From the NCBI GenBank assembly GCA_023229545.1, contig JALNZB010000020.1, positions 1-64,000 on the forward strand: 64,000 nt of DNA, given 5' to 3'. Position 1 is the first letter of the stretch, and the number at the start of each line of letters is the position of its first letter. This document shows, in pieces, positions 49,364 through 58,283 of the stretch. The notes beneath the pieces were generated by a model. It had not been told where the DNA came from. It did no database searches and saw nothing but the letters and a program-made list of their open reading frames with translations. Both the position numbers and the translations under genes were made by a program. The DNA comes from Sulfuritalea sp. Lineage in GTDB: Bacteria > Pseudomonadota > Gammaproteobacteria > Burkholderiales > Rhodocyclaceae.

Positions 49364-50512
49364 TCATTGCTCTGGGAAAATCAGCGCAATCTGATTGCCC
49401 GCGAGGTTGATGCCGAGGTGGCCGGCGGTGCGGGCGTTGACGGCCAGCCGCACCGCCTTCAGTGGCAATACGCCGCGCGGACCCTGGCCGCCAGACGACA
49501 GGTAGCCAAGCGCCGAATTCGCCAGGTGCCGCCCAATCTCGACGTTGTCGGGATAGAGCGAGAACAGCGCGCCGCGCCTGACATGGGCGACGTTGCTGGA
49601 AAAGAAGACCAGGTTGCGCCCCCAGGTTTCCTGCAGGACCAGCGGCAGCACCGAGGCCTCGTCCACCGTGGTCGAATCCTGCGGCAGCCAGAGCGCGTCC
49701 GTCCGCGGGTCGGCGCTGGCGAAGATGTCCTGGTAGATTCGCAGCGCCGTCTTCAGGTCGGACGCTTCATGGCTCACGAGTTCAAGGCCGCGCGTTCTCG
49801 CTGCTTCCTTGGCCAGGCGCAGCAACCAGGCGTTCTGGTTCGGGTCGTACACCACGAAAACCCGCTTCGCGGCGGGCATGAAGGCTTTCAGTCGGGCAAA
49901 CAACAGCGCCGGATCGGGCGCCAGGCTCAGCACCGAGATGTTGCGTGCGTCGGCCTCGGGGATGGAGAGCACGCCGCCGGCAATAACGCCGATGTCGCGG
50001 TCGAGGCCGGTAGCCGCCTTGAGCCCGTTGCGACCCAGCACGATCACGACGCGGACATTCTGGCGCCGGAGTTCATTGGAAATATCTTCCGGGTTGAGGT
50101 TGGCGCTCAGCACGAACCTCGCCACGCGGCTCCTGCTTTGTTCCTCGATGCCCTCGATGATCCTGGCGAACACGCTGCGGTAGGGTTCGCTGACGTCGGG
50201 ATAGATCACCGCGATGCCACCCGCGCCCGTGTTGGCGGACGGATTCACGTGGCCAGAACTCCTGGCCTCATTCGCCGCGAGTTCCATCCCGGTCGCCACG
50301 CGCACGCGATAAACAATGAGATCTTTGTCGTTTTCGATGGCGACGATGATCGGTTCAATTTCGTCTGCGGCCTTTTTGTCCGTCTCCGAGTAAATCACGG
50401 TGATGGCGTGCGGGACCTGCGACGCGGTGGATGCCATCGCGGGTCCGATGCAGGCGGCAAGCCAGAACGCGGCAAGCGACAAGCCGAGTCTTGCGGTGTG
50501 TGATGGGTTCAT
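49364..50512 (-). CDS. ABC-type substrate-binding protein, COG2984-like (copy 2)
   Basis: A 382-residue paralogue with a clear signal peptide (MNPSHTARLGLSLAAFWLAA, ending PAMA) and a longer N-terminal region (~25-95) that copy 1 lacks. The core is the same: GIAVIYPDVSEPYRSVFARI, VVIVLGRNGLKAATG, MPAAKRVFVVYDPNQNAWLL, STTVDEASVLPLVLQETWGR and HLGINLAGNQIALIFPEQ. The ATG overlaps the stop of the second TonB receptor (ATGA). Confidence 0.85.
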   Translation of the reverse strand: MNPSHTARLGLSLAAFWLAACIGPAMASTASQVPHAITVIYSETDKKAADEIEPIIVAIENDKDLIVYRVRVATGMELAANEARSSGHVNPSANTGAGGIAVIYPDVSEPYRSVFARIIEGIEEQSRSRVARFVLSANLNPEDISNELRRQNVRVVIVLGRNGLKAATGLDRDIGVIAGGVLSIPEADARNISVLSLAPDPALLFARLKAFMPAAKRVFVVYDPNQNAWLLRLAKEAARTRGLELVSHEASDLKTALRIYQDIFASADPRTDALWLPQDSTTVDEASVLPLVLQETWGRNLVFFSSNVAHVRRGALFSLYPDNVEIGRHLANSALGYLSSGGQGPRGVLPLKAVRLAVNARTAGHLGINLAGNQIALIFPEQ

Positions 50513-52614
50513 AGCGAGTAGGTCGCCTGCAAGTAGAACGAACGGCCCGCTTGCGGCAGATCGTTGGGAATCGCGGTACCCGGCGCCAGGCTGGGTTCGA
50601 GGATCGTGGCATTGAAGAGGTTGCGGATCGAGGCGGCGAAATCCCAGTGGCCCTTGTTGCGCTCACTGCGCAAGGTCAGATCGACGCTGGTGTAGTTGGG
50701 CACGTCGGCGCGCGCGTCGCCAAAGGCGCGCTTGCGGTCGGCGACCCAATTGACTTGAGGGCTGAGTTGCCAACCGCCGGTGAAACGCCAGTCACCGCGC
50801 GCATAGAGATGGTTACGGGGAGCGTAGCCAGCATCCGTATTGGTTGCCGAGTCGGTGGACCTCTGGTGGGAATAATTCGCGGTGACTCGAAGACTGCGGC
50901 TGACATCCCAGACTGTTTCCAGTTCAAAGCCGCGCCCCTGCTGCTCGCCGGAATTGGCGTAGGTGGTCAACATCGACCCCGGCGTGTTCGCCACCGCGCG
51001 AATGGCATTCTTCATGGTGTAGCGGAAATAGTTCACATTCACCTGCATGTCCTTGCGCGCTTGCCACGAGAAGGCGGCTTCCAGCGTGCTGTTGGTTTCC
51101 GGCTTCAATGCGGGGTTGCCCTTGTTGACCGGGTTGTTGATGCCGTACAGTTCGTTGAACGAGGGGGCGCGGAAAGCCTGACCGGCCAGCAGTTTGGCGG
51201 TGATGTCGTGGCTGGCGTCCCAGACCAGCGCCAGGCGCGGGTTGGTGGTGCCGCCAACGTCGGAGTAGGCATCATGGCGCACTCCGGCGGTAAGCGTCCA
51301 GTCGCGGCTGAAGTGCCACTCATCCTGGATATAGGCGTAACTCACCTTGCGCCGTTGCGGCAGCATGAAGGGCTGGATGACGGAATAATCTGCGACCGGC
51401 CCGGTCAGGGTCACGGCGCCTGTCGTTTGATTGATGAGGTAGTTCTTGTAGGTAGCCGTCTTGTACATATTCAGGTCGTCATGCCCCGCGCCGAAGCGAA
51501 GGCTGTGATCGGCAAAGCCGGAATAGATGGCGTAAGCCGAGAGCCTGACTTGCCGTTCCCATTTGTTGGGTCCGCCGATCTGGCCGTCGGGAAATACCGT
51601 CGCGCCGAGTTTGGCGCCGGGAGGCGCCAGCAACAGGTTGGTCGGTACCGTATCGGCGTAATGCAGATAGCTGGCCGTGAAGCCCAGACCCCAATCGCGC
51701 GCGATATGGGGATCGAGCCAGGAAAGATCGGCGGTGACGCGCTCACTCTTGGCCCAACTCGTGGGGTCGAGCGCGGAACCAATGCCCGCGCCAAGCCCGA
51801 CCTTGTCCCGCAACTTGTAGCCGCCGCGAAAACGCCACTTGTCGTAACCGAGGTCGAGACTGGCATCGACCGCGTCCCGCCCGAGATTCATCGGTCCGGG
51901 AGCAAGGGAAGCCGGAGGGCGGCCCGAAGTCCTGTCGCGCAGGGTTTGGGCATCCGCCGCGATGGTTTCCTTGGGGCCGTCCGTGTCGCCGACGCGCAGG
52001 TAGGCCGCGATGTCCATCGGCCCCAGTTTGCCGCCATGCTGTACCCATGTATCCCAGGTGCCGAAGGAACCGGCGCGTACGCCGATATCGGTGCCATGGG
52101 TATCCGCTGCCGTTCGGGTGATGATGTTGATGACTCCCGCATAGGCGTCGGCGCCGTAGAGGGCCGAGCCGGGGCCGCGGATAATCTCTATGCGGGCGAC
52201 ATTGTCGAGGGGCAAGCCGCTCCAGACGTCGCCCTTGTTGCCGAGGAACATCAGGGTCATCGGAATGCCGTTTTGCAGCATCAGGATTTGCGGATTGTTG
52301 GCGTCAAATACGCCGCGCATGACGTAAAGGGCTGTGTTGGCGGTTCCCTTGCGGGCGACATGCACCCCCGGCACCGTCTCCATCACCTCGTCCAGGTTCA
52401 CCGCCCCCATGGCGGCGATGTCCGCAGCGGTGATCACGGTGGCGACGGCGGGCGCGCGGCGAAGCGCTTGTTGCGTACCGGTGGCGATGCTGACGGTGGC
52501 CTTGTCGCCGTAGGCCATGGCGAGGTCTTCCTCGACGAGGGGCTGGGCGGCTGCGGTGCTGGTCCAAGCCAGAGGCAGCAAGGTGCAGAGCAATTTGATA
52601 CAGGTCCGTGTCAC
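50509..52614 (-). CDS. TonB-dependent outer membrane receptor (copy 2)
   Basis: A 701-residue receptor starting with GTG at 52614 (VTRTCIKLLCTLLPLAWTST) with AGAGGAA before it. The plug contains VITAADIAAMGAVNLDEVME, VPGVHVA and RIEIIRGPGSALYGADAYAG; the barrel ends YLQATYSL. It is a close paralogue of the receptor at 47139. It is the first gene of the five-gene operon. The promoter must lie in the ~140-bp gap towards the SCO1 gene. Confidence 0.92.
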   Translation of the reverse strand: MTRTCIKLLCTLLPLAWTSTAAAQPLVEEDLAMAYGDKATVSIATGTQQALRRAPAVATVITAADIAAMGAVNLDEVMETVPGVHVARKGTANTALYVMRGVFDANNPQILMLQNGIPMTLMFLGNKGDVWSGLPLDNVARIEIIRGPGSALYGADAYAGVINIITRTAADTHGTDIGVRAGSFGTWDTWVQHGGKLGPMDIAAYLRVGDTDGPKETIAADAQTLRDRTSGRPPASLAPGPMNLGRDAVDASLDLGYDKWRFRGGYKLRDKVGLGAGIGSALDPTSWAKSERVTADLSWLDPHIARDWGLGFTASYLHYADTVPTNLLLAPPGAKLGATVFPDGQIGGPNKWERQVRLSAYAIYSGFADHSLRFGAGHDDLNMYKTATYKNYLINQTTGAVTLTGPVADYSVIQPFMLPQRRKVSYAYIQDEWHFSRDWTLTAGVRHDAYSDVGGTTNPRLALVWDASHDITAKLLAGQAFRAPSFNELYGINNPVNKGNPALKPETNSTLEAAFSWQARKDMQVNVNYFRYTMKNAIRAVANTPGSMLTTYANSGEQQGRGFELETVWDVSRSLRVTANYSHQRSTDSATNTDAGYAPRNHLYARGDWRFTGGWQLSPQVNWVADRKRAFGDARADVPNYTSVDLTLRSERNKGHWDFAASIRNLFNATILEPSLAPGTAIPNDLPQAGRSFYLQATYSL

Positions 52615-52757
52615 GGTCGTTCCTCTTCCATCCGCACGATTCTGGCACATTTGTTAAGGGTACAACTTCATCCAATCACCCCGCGAAAACCGGGAAAATG
52701 CAGCAAGGTACGGATGGTACACTGATCGCCGCCCTAACTACCCAAGTTCCGGTTCCC

Positions 52758-53339
52758 ATGAAGCTGCCGTCAGTCCCGTTGCTGTGCCTTGCGCTGTTGC
52801 TGGCCGGATGTTCCGAGCCGTCGCAATTCGTCTCCACCGATATTTCGACGGTGAACTGGGGCAAGGATTTCAGCCTCGCCGACCACCATGGTCAGCCGCG
52901 CCGCCTCGCCGATTTTCGCGGCAAGGCCGTGGTGCTGTTCTTCGGCTATACCCAGTGCCCCGATGTCTGTCCCACCACCCTCTCAAACATGACCGCCGCC
53001 ATGGGGCTTCTGGGCGAAGACGCGAAGCGGGTGCAGGTGCTGTTCGCCACCGTCGATCCGGCGCGCGACACGCCCGAATTGCTGTCGCATTACGTACCGG
53101 CGTTCCACCCGAGCTTTCTCGGTCTGTATGCCGATGACAAAGGTATCGCGGCGGTGGCGAAGGATTTCAAGGTGTTCTATGCCAAACGGGCTGGATCGAC
53201 TCCCAGCAGCTATAGCGTTGACCACTCCACCGGCAGCTATGTGTTCGACCCGCAGGGCCGTCTGCGCTTGCTGATAAAGCACGGCGAAGCGCCCGCCAAT
53301 ATTGCCGCCGATCTGAAGCGGCTACTGGCCGGCCAATGA
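52758..53339 (+). CDS. SCO1/SenC family copper-binding lipoprotein
   Basis: A 193-residue thioredoxin-fold protein with a lipoprotein signal (LLCLALLLAGC, Cys ~19) and the SCO motif FGYTQCPDVCPTTL (CxxxC, ~residues 70-74) plus the copper-ligand His in VDHSTGSYVFD. SCO proteins deliver copper to cytochrome oxidase or, in some denitrifiers, help NosZ maturation. It stands between the TonB operon (divergent) and the nos cluster (convergent). Confidence 0.92.
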   Translation: MKLPSVPLLCLALLLAGCSEPSQFVSTDISTVNWGKDFSLADHHGQPRRLADFRGKAVVLFFGYTQCPDVCPTTLSNMTAAMGLLGEDAKRVQVLFATVDPARDTPELLSHYVPAFHPSFLGLYADDKGIAAVAKDFKVFYAKRAGSTPSSYSVDHSTGSYVFDPQGRLRLLIKHGEAPANIAADLKRLLAGQ

Positions 53340-53373
53340 TCCTGTGAGGAAATGTCCTGCTGCTGGCACGCCG

Positions 53374-54597
53374 TTACTTCATGCGCGGCAGCGGGTCCTG
53401 AAGCACGCGATGAGGTGTCGAGAAGGGCGCCAGACGTTCGAGAAAATCCAGCATTTCGAGTACCGGCGAATTGCGAAAGAAGGTCGCCTTGGGTGTTTCC
53501 ATCCAGATTCGGTCGGCAAACAGATAAATTTCGTGCGGCGTATCGCCAATACCGTCGCCATCGCGATCGAAGCCTTGGTAGTCATCCCAGTAGTTGCCGC
53601 GCCAGACATTGGCGCTGCCGGCGCCCGGCGCGCTGATCGCCACCGTGCTCAGGTTGTTCTCGAAACGGTTGTCAAGGAGGCGATGCCCGCCTTCCTCGCC
53701 GTAGAAGAACATGCCAATGATGTTATGTGCGAGGCGGTTGTTCCTCACCGTCAGCGTACCGACCGACTGTAGCGATGCATCGGCCTTGAGACCCACCGAA
53801 CAGTGCAGAATTTCATTGTTCTCGACCAGGGCGCCATTGCTTTCCTTGAACACGATGCCGCCGCCGCCATCGGTCAGGGCATGGGCCACGTGGTTTCCGC
53901 GCAAGATCAAGTCGGGCGAATAGAGCACGATAATGCCAGTACCCGTATTCGACAGAAAATTGTTTTCGACCAGCAGGCGCGGCGAGAAAACGATGTTCAT
54001 GCCATAACGACCGTCTGTAAACCGGTTGCCGACAACCCGGTTATCCGCCGAGTTGGCAAAGGTCAGGTCGCGCGCCCGGGTCAGGCGATTGCCTTCAATG
54101 ACATTGTGGCGGCTGTTCCAGACCCGCATCGCATCACCGCGCATGCCCAGCGACAGATCCTTGCCGATGATACGGTTGGCCGCAATTCGCGAACGATTGA
54201 CTTGCTTCAGGTGGATGCCGAACAGGACATCATCGATGTCGTTGTCCTCGACGCTGTGGTCGTCGCCCTCCAGCAAAATCCCGGCGTCGATTCGATCGTG
54301 CGAGTCACCGCTGCCGGTCAGGCGCATGCCCCGGATGGTCACGCCATTCGCCGCGACAGACAGCACCGTGCTCTTGCCATTGCCCATGATGACGGCCTGA
54401 CGTCCACCATCCAGAGTCATCGATTTATTTATCGTTGCCGGCCCGGCATAAGTTCCCGGCGCCAGGCGAAGCGTACCGCCGACCGGTGTTGCATCAATCA
54501 GGGGTTGCAGGAGCGCGGGTTCCGCCGCCAGCGTCGGCAGCACGAACCAGACAAGCAACCACAGCCCTGAGCGGAGGACCCCGAATCGATACCTCAC
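53374..54597 (-). CDS. nosD: NosD-like periplasmic copper-processing protein (second copy)
   Basis: A 407-residue protein with an N-terminal signal sequence (GVLRSGLWLLVWFVLPTLAA) and the parallel beta-helix of NosD: repeated N-X-[IV] turns such as GNRLTRARDLTFANSADNRV and ENNFLSNTGTGIIVLYSPD, ending with VWRGNYWDDYQGFDRDGDGI. NosD is needed for copper-centre assembly in N2O reductase. The start is GTG. This gene ends the nos transcription unit and duplicates the function of the NosD at 60106-61497. Confidence 0.87.
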   Translation of the reverse strand: MRYRFGVLRSGLWLLVWFVLPTLAAEPALLQPLIDATPVGGTLRLAPGTYAGPATINKSMTLDGGRQAVIMGNGKSTVLSVAANGVTIRGMRLTGSGDSHDRIDAGILLEGDDHSVEDNDIDDVLFGIHLKQVNRSRIAANRIIGKDLSLGMRGDAMRVWNSRHNVIEGNRLTRARDLTFANSADNRVVGNRFTDGRYGMNIVFSPRLLVENNFLSNTGTGIIVLYSPDLILRGNHVAHALTDGGGGIVFKESNGALVENNEILHCSVGLKADASLQSVGTLTVRNNRLAHNIIGMFFYGEEGGHRLLDNRFENNLSTVAISAPGAGSANVWRGNYWDDYQGFDRDGDGIGDTPHEIYLFADRIWMETPKATFFRNSPVLEMLDFLERLAPFSTPHRVLQDPLPRMK

Positions 54598-54616
54598 GTC
54601 ACGACCTGCGCGGTCT

Positions 54617-55570
54617 TCAGGTCGACCGGCCCCACGGCATGGTCAGAATGACGGCCAGCAACAGGCCGTGGGTGCTCGCCGCGAGAATGGTCAATTTGAG
54701 CGCTGATGTGAGCTCCGCCGGCTGCCCTGCGAAGGACCAGAGCTGGCGTGCCGCAACGATGCTGGCGACTACTGGCAGCAAGGCGATCAGCGCAGTTACC
54801 GGAAGATGACCCGCCAGCACCATCAAGAGCGGCCAGCCGTAGGCCAACGCTGCGATCACGACATAGCCCCAGCGTGCACGGGCCACCCCCAGCCTTACCA
54901 CCAGCGTGTTTTTGCCCGCGCCGGCGTCCGCTTTTACATCCGGAAACTGGTTGATGTAGAGCACGTTGGCCACCAGCAGCGCAAAGCCCAAACCGGCGGC
55001 GACGGGGACGAAGGCGAAACCGTGGCGTTGCACGAAGTCGCTGCCGACGACGACCAGCAACCAGCCGGCGGTAATGGCGAATTCGCCCAGACCACGGCTT
55101 TGCAATTTCAACGGCGGCGCCGAATAGGCCCAGCCCACCACCAGGCCCGCCAGCCCGATCAGCATCAGTTCCGACCCGCTGACCGCCGTCAGCCAGAGTC
55201 CCGCCGGAACTACCGCAGCCAGCAGCGAATAACCGAAGACGCCCGTGGCGCGCAAGCTGAGGACGCCGTTCTGGATGAAGCGACTGCCGCCCGTGAACGG
55301 AAACTGCCGTTCGGTGTTGGCTCCGTCACAGCCCGAAAGCGCATCGTAGTAGTCGTTGATGACATTGGCGCCGGCATGCGCCATCAGGGCAAAAAAGAGT
55401 GTTGCCGTGGCCAGCGCCGGCCCGAGCGGGATGCCGGAATATGCCGCCGTGGCCAGACCCAGCAAACAGCCGACGAAGGTTACCGAAAGGAAGGCCGGTC
55501 GCGTTGCCGCAAAGTAGCGCAGAAACGGGTTGGGCAGGGCATCGAGGGTCGGTTCCAGGGGTTTCGACAT
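54617..55570 (-). CDS. UbiA family prenyltransferase (MenA-like)
   Basis: A 317-residue integral membrane protein with about eight helices. The two Asp-rich motifs that bind prenyl diphosphate and Mg are NDYYDALSGCDGAN (~residue 71) and INQFPDVKADAGAGK (~207). The sequence is closer to 1,4-dihydroxy-2-naphthoate prenyltransferase (MenA) than to UbiA. Its presence inside the nos cluster is unusual; it could supply a quinone or a related prenyl lipid for electron transfer to NosGH, but that is inference. Confidence 0.85.
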   Translation of the reverse strand: MSKPLEPTLDALPNPFLRYFAATRPAFLSVTFVGCLLGLATAAYSGIPLGPALATATLFFALMAHAGANVINDYYDALSGCDGANTERQFPFTGGSRFIQNGVLSLRATGVFGYSLLAAVVPAGLWLTAVSGSELMLIGLAGLVVGWAYSAPPLKLQSRGLGEFAITAGWLLVVVGSDFVQRHGFAFVPVAAGLGFALLVANVLYINQFPDVKADAGAGKNTLVVRLGVARARWGYVVIAALAYGWPLLMVLAGHLPVTALIALLPVVASIVAARQLWSFAGQPAELTSALKLTILAASTHGLLLAVILTMPWGRST

Positions 55571-55591
55571 ATATGCTTTCTCATCTCTTTG

Positions 55592-56083
55592 TCATTTAAG
55601 CGCTGTCTCGCTGGCGGCTTCCAGTTCCGTCCTGGTCATCGCCCCCATCTTGCTTGCTACGATCTCACCCTGCCGGTTGATGACCACGGTGTACGGCAGG
55701 CCGGCCTTGCTGTTGCCGAGAGCTTGCAGCAGATCGATTCCCTTGTCGCGGGTCAATAGCACGGAATAGTTGACGTCGTAGGCCTTGGCAAAATCGCGCA
55801 CCGGCGACGCGTCGCTTTCGATGTTCACGCCGATGACTTCGATGCCGTGCGCCTTGTGTCGCGTCTGGAACGCCACCAGTTCCGGAATCTCGACGCGGCA
55901 GGGAGGACACCAGCGCGCCCAGAAATTCACGATCAGCGGTTTGCCTTTGTAGGCGGCAAAGGCCACGGACTTGTTGTCGAGGTCGAACAGCGTCGCGGCG
56001 AACAGCGGCGCGCTCGATATATTCCCGGCCGCTGCGGCGGACAGGCTGATGCACGCCAGAAGCGCAGCGATTATGTGTTTCAC
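55592..56083 (-). CDS. TlpA/ResA-like thioredoxin
   Basis: A 163-residue periplasmic thioredoxin with signal peptide (MKHIIAALLACISLSAAAA; GTG start with GGAG upstream) and the active site FWARWCPPCRVEIPEL. It probably reduces disulphides during metal-centre assembly, for instance in NosL/NosZ or c-type cytochromes. The start overlaps the nosY stop by 4 bp. Confidence 0.9.
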   Translation of the reverse strand: MKHIIAALLACISLSAAAAGNISSAPLFAATLFDLDNKSVAFAAYKGKPLIVNFWARWCPPCRVEIPELVAFQTRHKAHGIEVIGVNIESDASPVRDFAKAYDVNYSVLLTRDKGIDLLQALGNSKAGLPYTVVINRQGEIVASKMGAMTRTELEAASETALK

Positions 56084-56907
56084 GGTAGATCTCCACGTCG
56101 GAACAATTGGTAGCCGAGGGTCGCCGCCGCGACGCCAACAAGTGTCGGATAGACCAGTGCGAAGACCTTGTAGCCGGTGACGCCGAACAGGTCGAGAATG
56201 ACGTAGGCGGAAGGGCCGAGCACAATGAGTTGCGGATCGAACAAGGCGAGAGCGGCGGTGCGGAACACTTGCAGGGGATTCGCCAGCGCCAGGGTAACCG
56301 CCACTTCCGGCGACACCTTGCCCTGGATCATCACACCGAGCAGGATCAGATCGAGGAACAGCAGCAGCGTCAGCCAGACCACGAATGCCGCGCCCTGCGC
56401 CATGTCGGTGCTGCGCGCGAGGGCCGAGATCAACATGCCGATGCCGAGGAAGCAGGCCGCCATCACCGCCAGCAGGGCCGTGTAGTAGCCGAACATGCCC
56501 CACGGTACCTCGATGTCGCGCACCAGCGCGATGAACACCGCCAGCACCATGGCGCCGAACACCGGCAGGAAGATCACGATGTAGCGACCGAGAATCTTGC
56601 CCCAGAACCACGCCGCCAGCGATACCGGCAGCGATAGCAGATATTCATAAACGCCGGCTTCGCGATCGCCGGCCACCGAACGCACCGTGGTGATGAGGAC
56701 GAAGATCGGCAGGATGGCCATGGTCAGCTGGATATAGGTGACCAGCAGGCGCGACAGACCGATGAAGCCGAGCACGCGCGATTCGGTCAAACCAAAAAGG
56801 AATAGCAGGGCGACGATGCCGCCGAAGACCAGCGTGTAGATCTGGAACCAGCGCGCACGCAGGGATTCGACAATATCGAGCTTGGCGGTCAGCCAGAGTT
56901 GTTTCAT
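56080..56907 (-). CDS. nosY: NosY, membrane subunit of the Nos ABC transporter
   Basis: A 275-residue membrane protein with six hydrophobic segments. The segment SVAGDREAGVYEYLLSLPVS is diagnostic of NosY, the permease that works with the ATPase NosF and the periplasmic NosD in CuZ-site maturation. It starts two bases after the nosL stop. Confidence 0.93.
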   Translation of the reverse strand: MKQLWLTAKLDIVESLRARWFQIYTLVFGGIVALLFLFGLTESRVLGFIGLSRLLVTYIQLTMAILPIFVLITTVRSVAGDREAGVYEYLLSLPVSLAAWFWGKILGRYIVIFLPVFGAMVLAVFIALVRDIEVPWGMFGYYTALLAVMAACFLGIGMLISALARSTDMAQGAAFVVWLTLLLFLDLILLGVMIQGKVSPEVAVTLALANPLQVFRTAALALFDPQLIVLGPSAYVILDLFGVTGYKVFALVYPTLVGVAAATLGYQLFRRGDLP

Positions 56908-56909
56908 CG

Positions 56910-57386
56910 CTATCTTCCCAGCGCCAGGATATGCTGGCGCATTTCTTCAAAATCGATGGCACCAGCCTGTGGATGGGCTATGGCGCCATAGTCGTATGCC
57001 ATCGGCGAAACCCTGCCGCCGATAAATTGCGCTTTGCGGGCTTCGATCCACCTGTCGCCGGCGCTGGTGACATCGGCCACCCAGAAACGGGTTGCCGCCT
57101 CGGCCAGCCATGGGTAGTCCTTTTGCTTGTCGCGCATCCAGAACACGGCGCAGCCGATGTCGTCGAACTTGAAGGCGATGTTCTTCTCGCCGCCACGCAT
57201 CTCGGCGGCGAAACGCCGATCCGAAATCACCATGCTGCAACGCGCGCAGGTGTCGCGGTCCCACTTGATCTCGGCCATGCCCTCCGGCCATGCGCCGGAA
57301 CGTCCGCAGGCCGCCAGGGCAGCGGCCAGCGGCGTCAGCGCCAATCCATGAGCGGCTGCGGCAGCGATGAAACGGCGCCGGTTCAT
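56910..57386 (-). CDS. nosL: NosL copper chaperone lipoprotein
   Basis: A 158-residue lipoprotein (signal LTPLAAALAACGRS, lipid Cys ~27) with the NosL motif DTCARCSMVISDRRFAAEM, whose Cys and Met residues bind Cu(I). It delivers copper to apo-NosZ via the NosDFY complex. The start codon overlaps the stop of nosF. Confidence 0.93.
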   Translation of the reverse strand: MNRRRFIAAAAAHGLALTPLAAALAACGRSGAWPEGMAEIKWDRDTCARCSMVISDRRFAAEMRGGEKNIAFKFDDIGCAVFWMRDKQKDYPWLAEAATRFWVADVTSAGDRWIEARKAQFIGGRVSPMAYDYGAIAHPQAGAIDFEEMRQHILALGR

Positions 57387-58264
57387 CGATTCACCGTCCC
57401 GCCAGCGCCGACTTTCGCTTCGGCCAGCGAGAAGTCGCTGATCAGCGCCACGTAGCGCGAGGTCATGCCCATGAAGCGCAGTCGGTCCGGCCCCGGAACT
57501 TCGCCCTGCCATTCCAGCCCATCACCGAGATCGCGGAAGTTCCAGGCGAGCATCGCCTTGGTAAACGCGGCCTCGCTGCGCTTGATTGAAATGCGACAGG
57601 CGAACTGGCCGGAAAGTGACACGTCATCGGCGACGCGGTCGTCCAGCACGACCTTGCCCATGTCCATCTCGATCACCCGATTCACCAGCGCCGACACCTC
57701 GTTCAGGCGATGACTGGAAATCAGCATGGTGACGTCCTCCTGACGTTCGGCGAGAAGCTCGAAGAATATCTTGCGCGCTTCCGGATCGAGGTTGGCGGCC
57801 GGCTCGTCCATCACCAGCACTTTCGCGTCGCGCCCGAGGGCAATCGCGATCAGCAGTTTCTGCTTCATGCCGCCGGAAAGCTTGACGAAGGGACGCGTCA
57901 GGATGGGCGCCAGATCGAGGCCCAGACGTTGCGCCAGTTCGTGAATGCGGACGGGGTCGGTGCCACACAGCGCGGCGGAGAAATCGATCAACTGGGCTAC
58001 CGGCATTTTCAGCGGCGGCGGCAGTTGCGGCACAAAACCTATCGTGCCCAGCACCTCGGTACGTTCCTGGCGCGGATCGCGGCCAGCGATGGCGACCTGG
58101 CCGTCGAAAATGTATTCGCCCAGCAGACATCGGATCAGCGTGGTCTTGCCGGCGCCGTTGGAGCCGATCAGCGCGACACGCTCGGACAGCCCGATATCGA
58201 GGCTGATGTCGTCGAGCACGCGCGTCTTGCGAAAGTTTTTTGTTACGTTTGAGAAGCGGATCAT
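57383..58264 (-). CDS. nosF: NosF, ATPase of the Nos ABC transporter
   Basis: A 293-residue ATPase. Walker A SNGAGKTT (~residue 36), signature KLSGGMKQKLLIAIALG, Walker B KVLVMDEPAANLD, and an H-loop SSHRL. It energises NosY/NosD. The start at 58264 gives MIRFSNVTKNFRK. The last codons coincide with a copy of the dispersed repeat (57394-57415), encoding AEAKVGAGGTVNR. Confidence 0.94.
   Translation of the reverse strand: MIRFSNVTKNFRKTRVLDDISLDIGLSERVALIGSNGAGKTTLIRCLLGEYIFDGQVAIAGRDPRQERTEVLGTIGFVPQLPPPLKMPVAQLIDFSAALCGTDPVRIHELAQRLGLDLAPILTRPFVKLSGGMKQKLLIAIALGRDAKVLVMDEPAANLDPEARKIFFELLAERQEDVTMLISSHRLNEVSALVNRVIEMDMGKVVLDDRVADDVSLSGQFACRISIKRSEAAFTKAMLAWNFRDLGDGLEWQGEVPGPDRLRFMGMTSRYVALISDFSLAEAKVGAGGTVNR
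57394..57415. repeat. Dispersed repeat, long form, copy 3 (inside the 3' end of nosF)
   Basis: CCGTCCCGCCAGCGCCGAC followed by TTTC; shares 22 bases with the copies at 39284 and 43055 but overlaps coding sequence. Confidence 0.75.
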
Positions 58265-58283
58265 GGTATGCAGTATGCGTGGT

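Noticed and set aside
49700..49725. Reverse-strand copy of the dispersed repeat
   Set aside because: Only 13 bases match and the AAA end is missing; it encodes FASADPRTDA in the substrate-binding protein.
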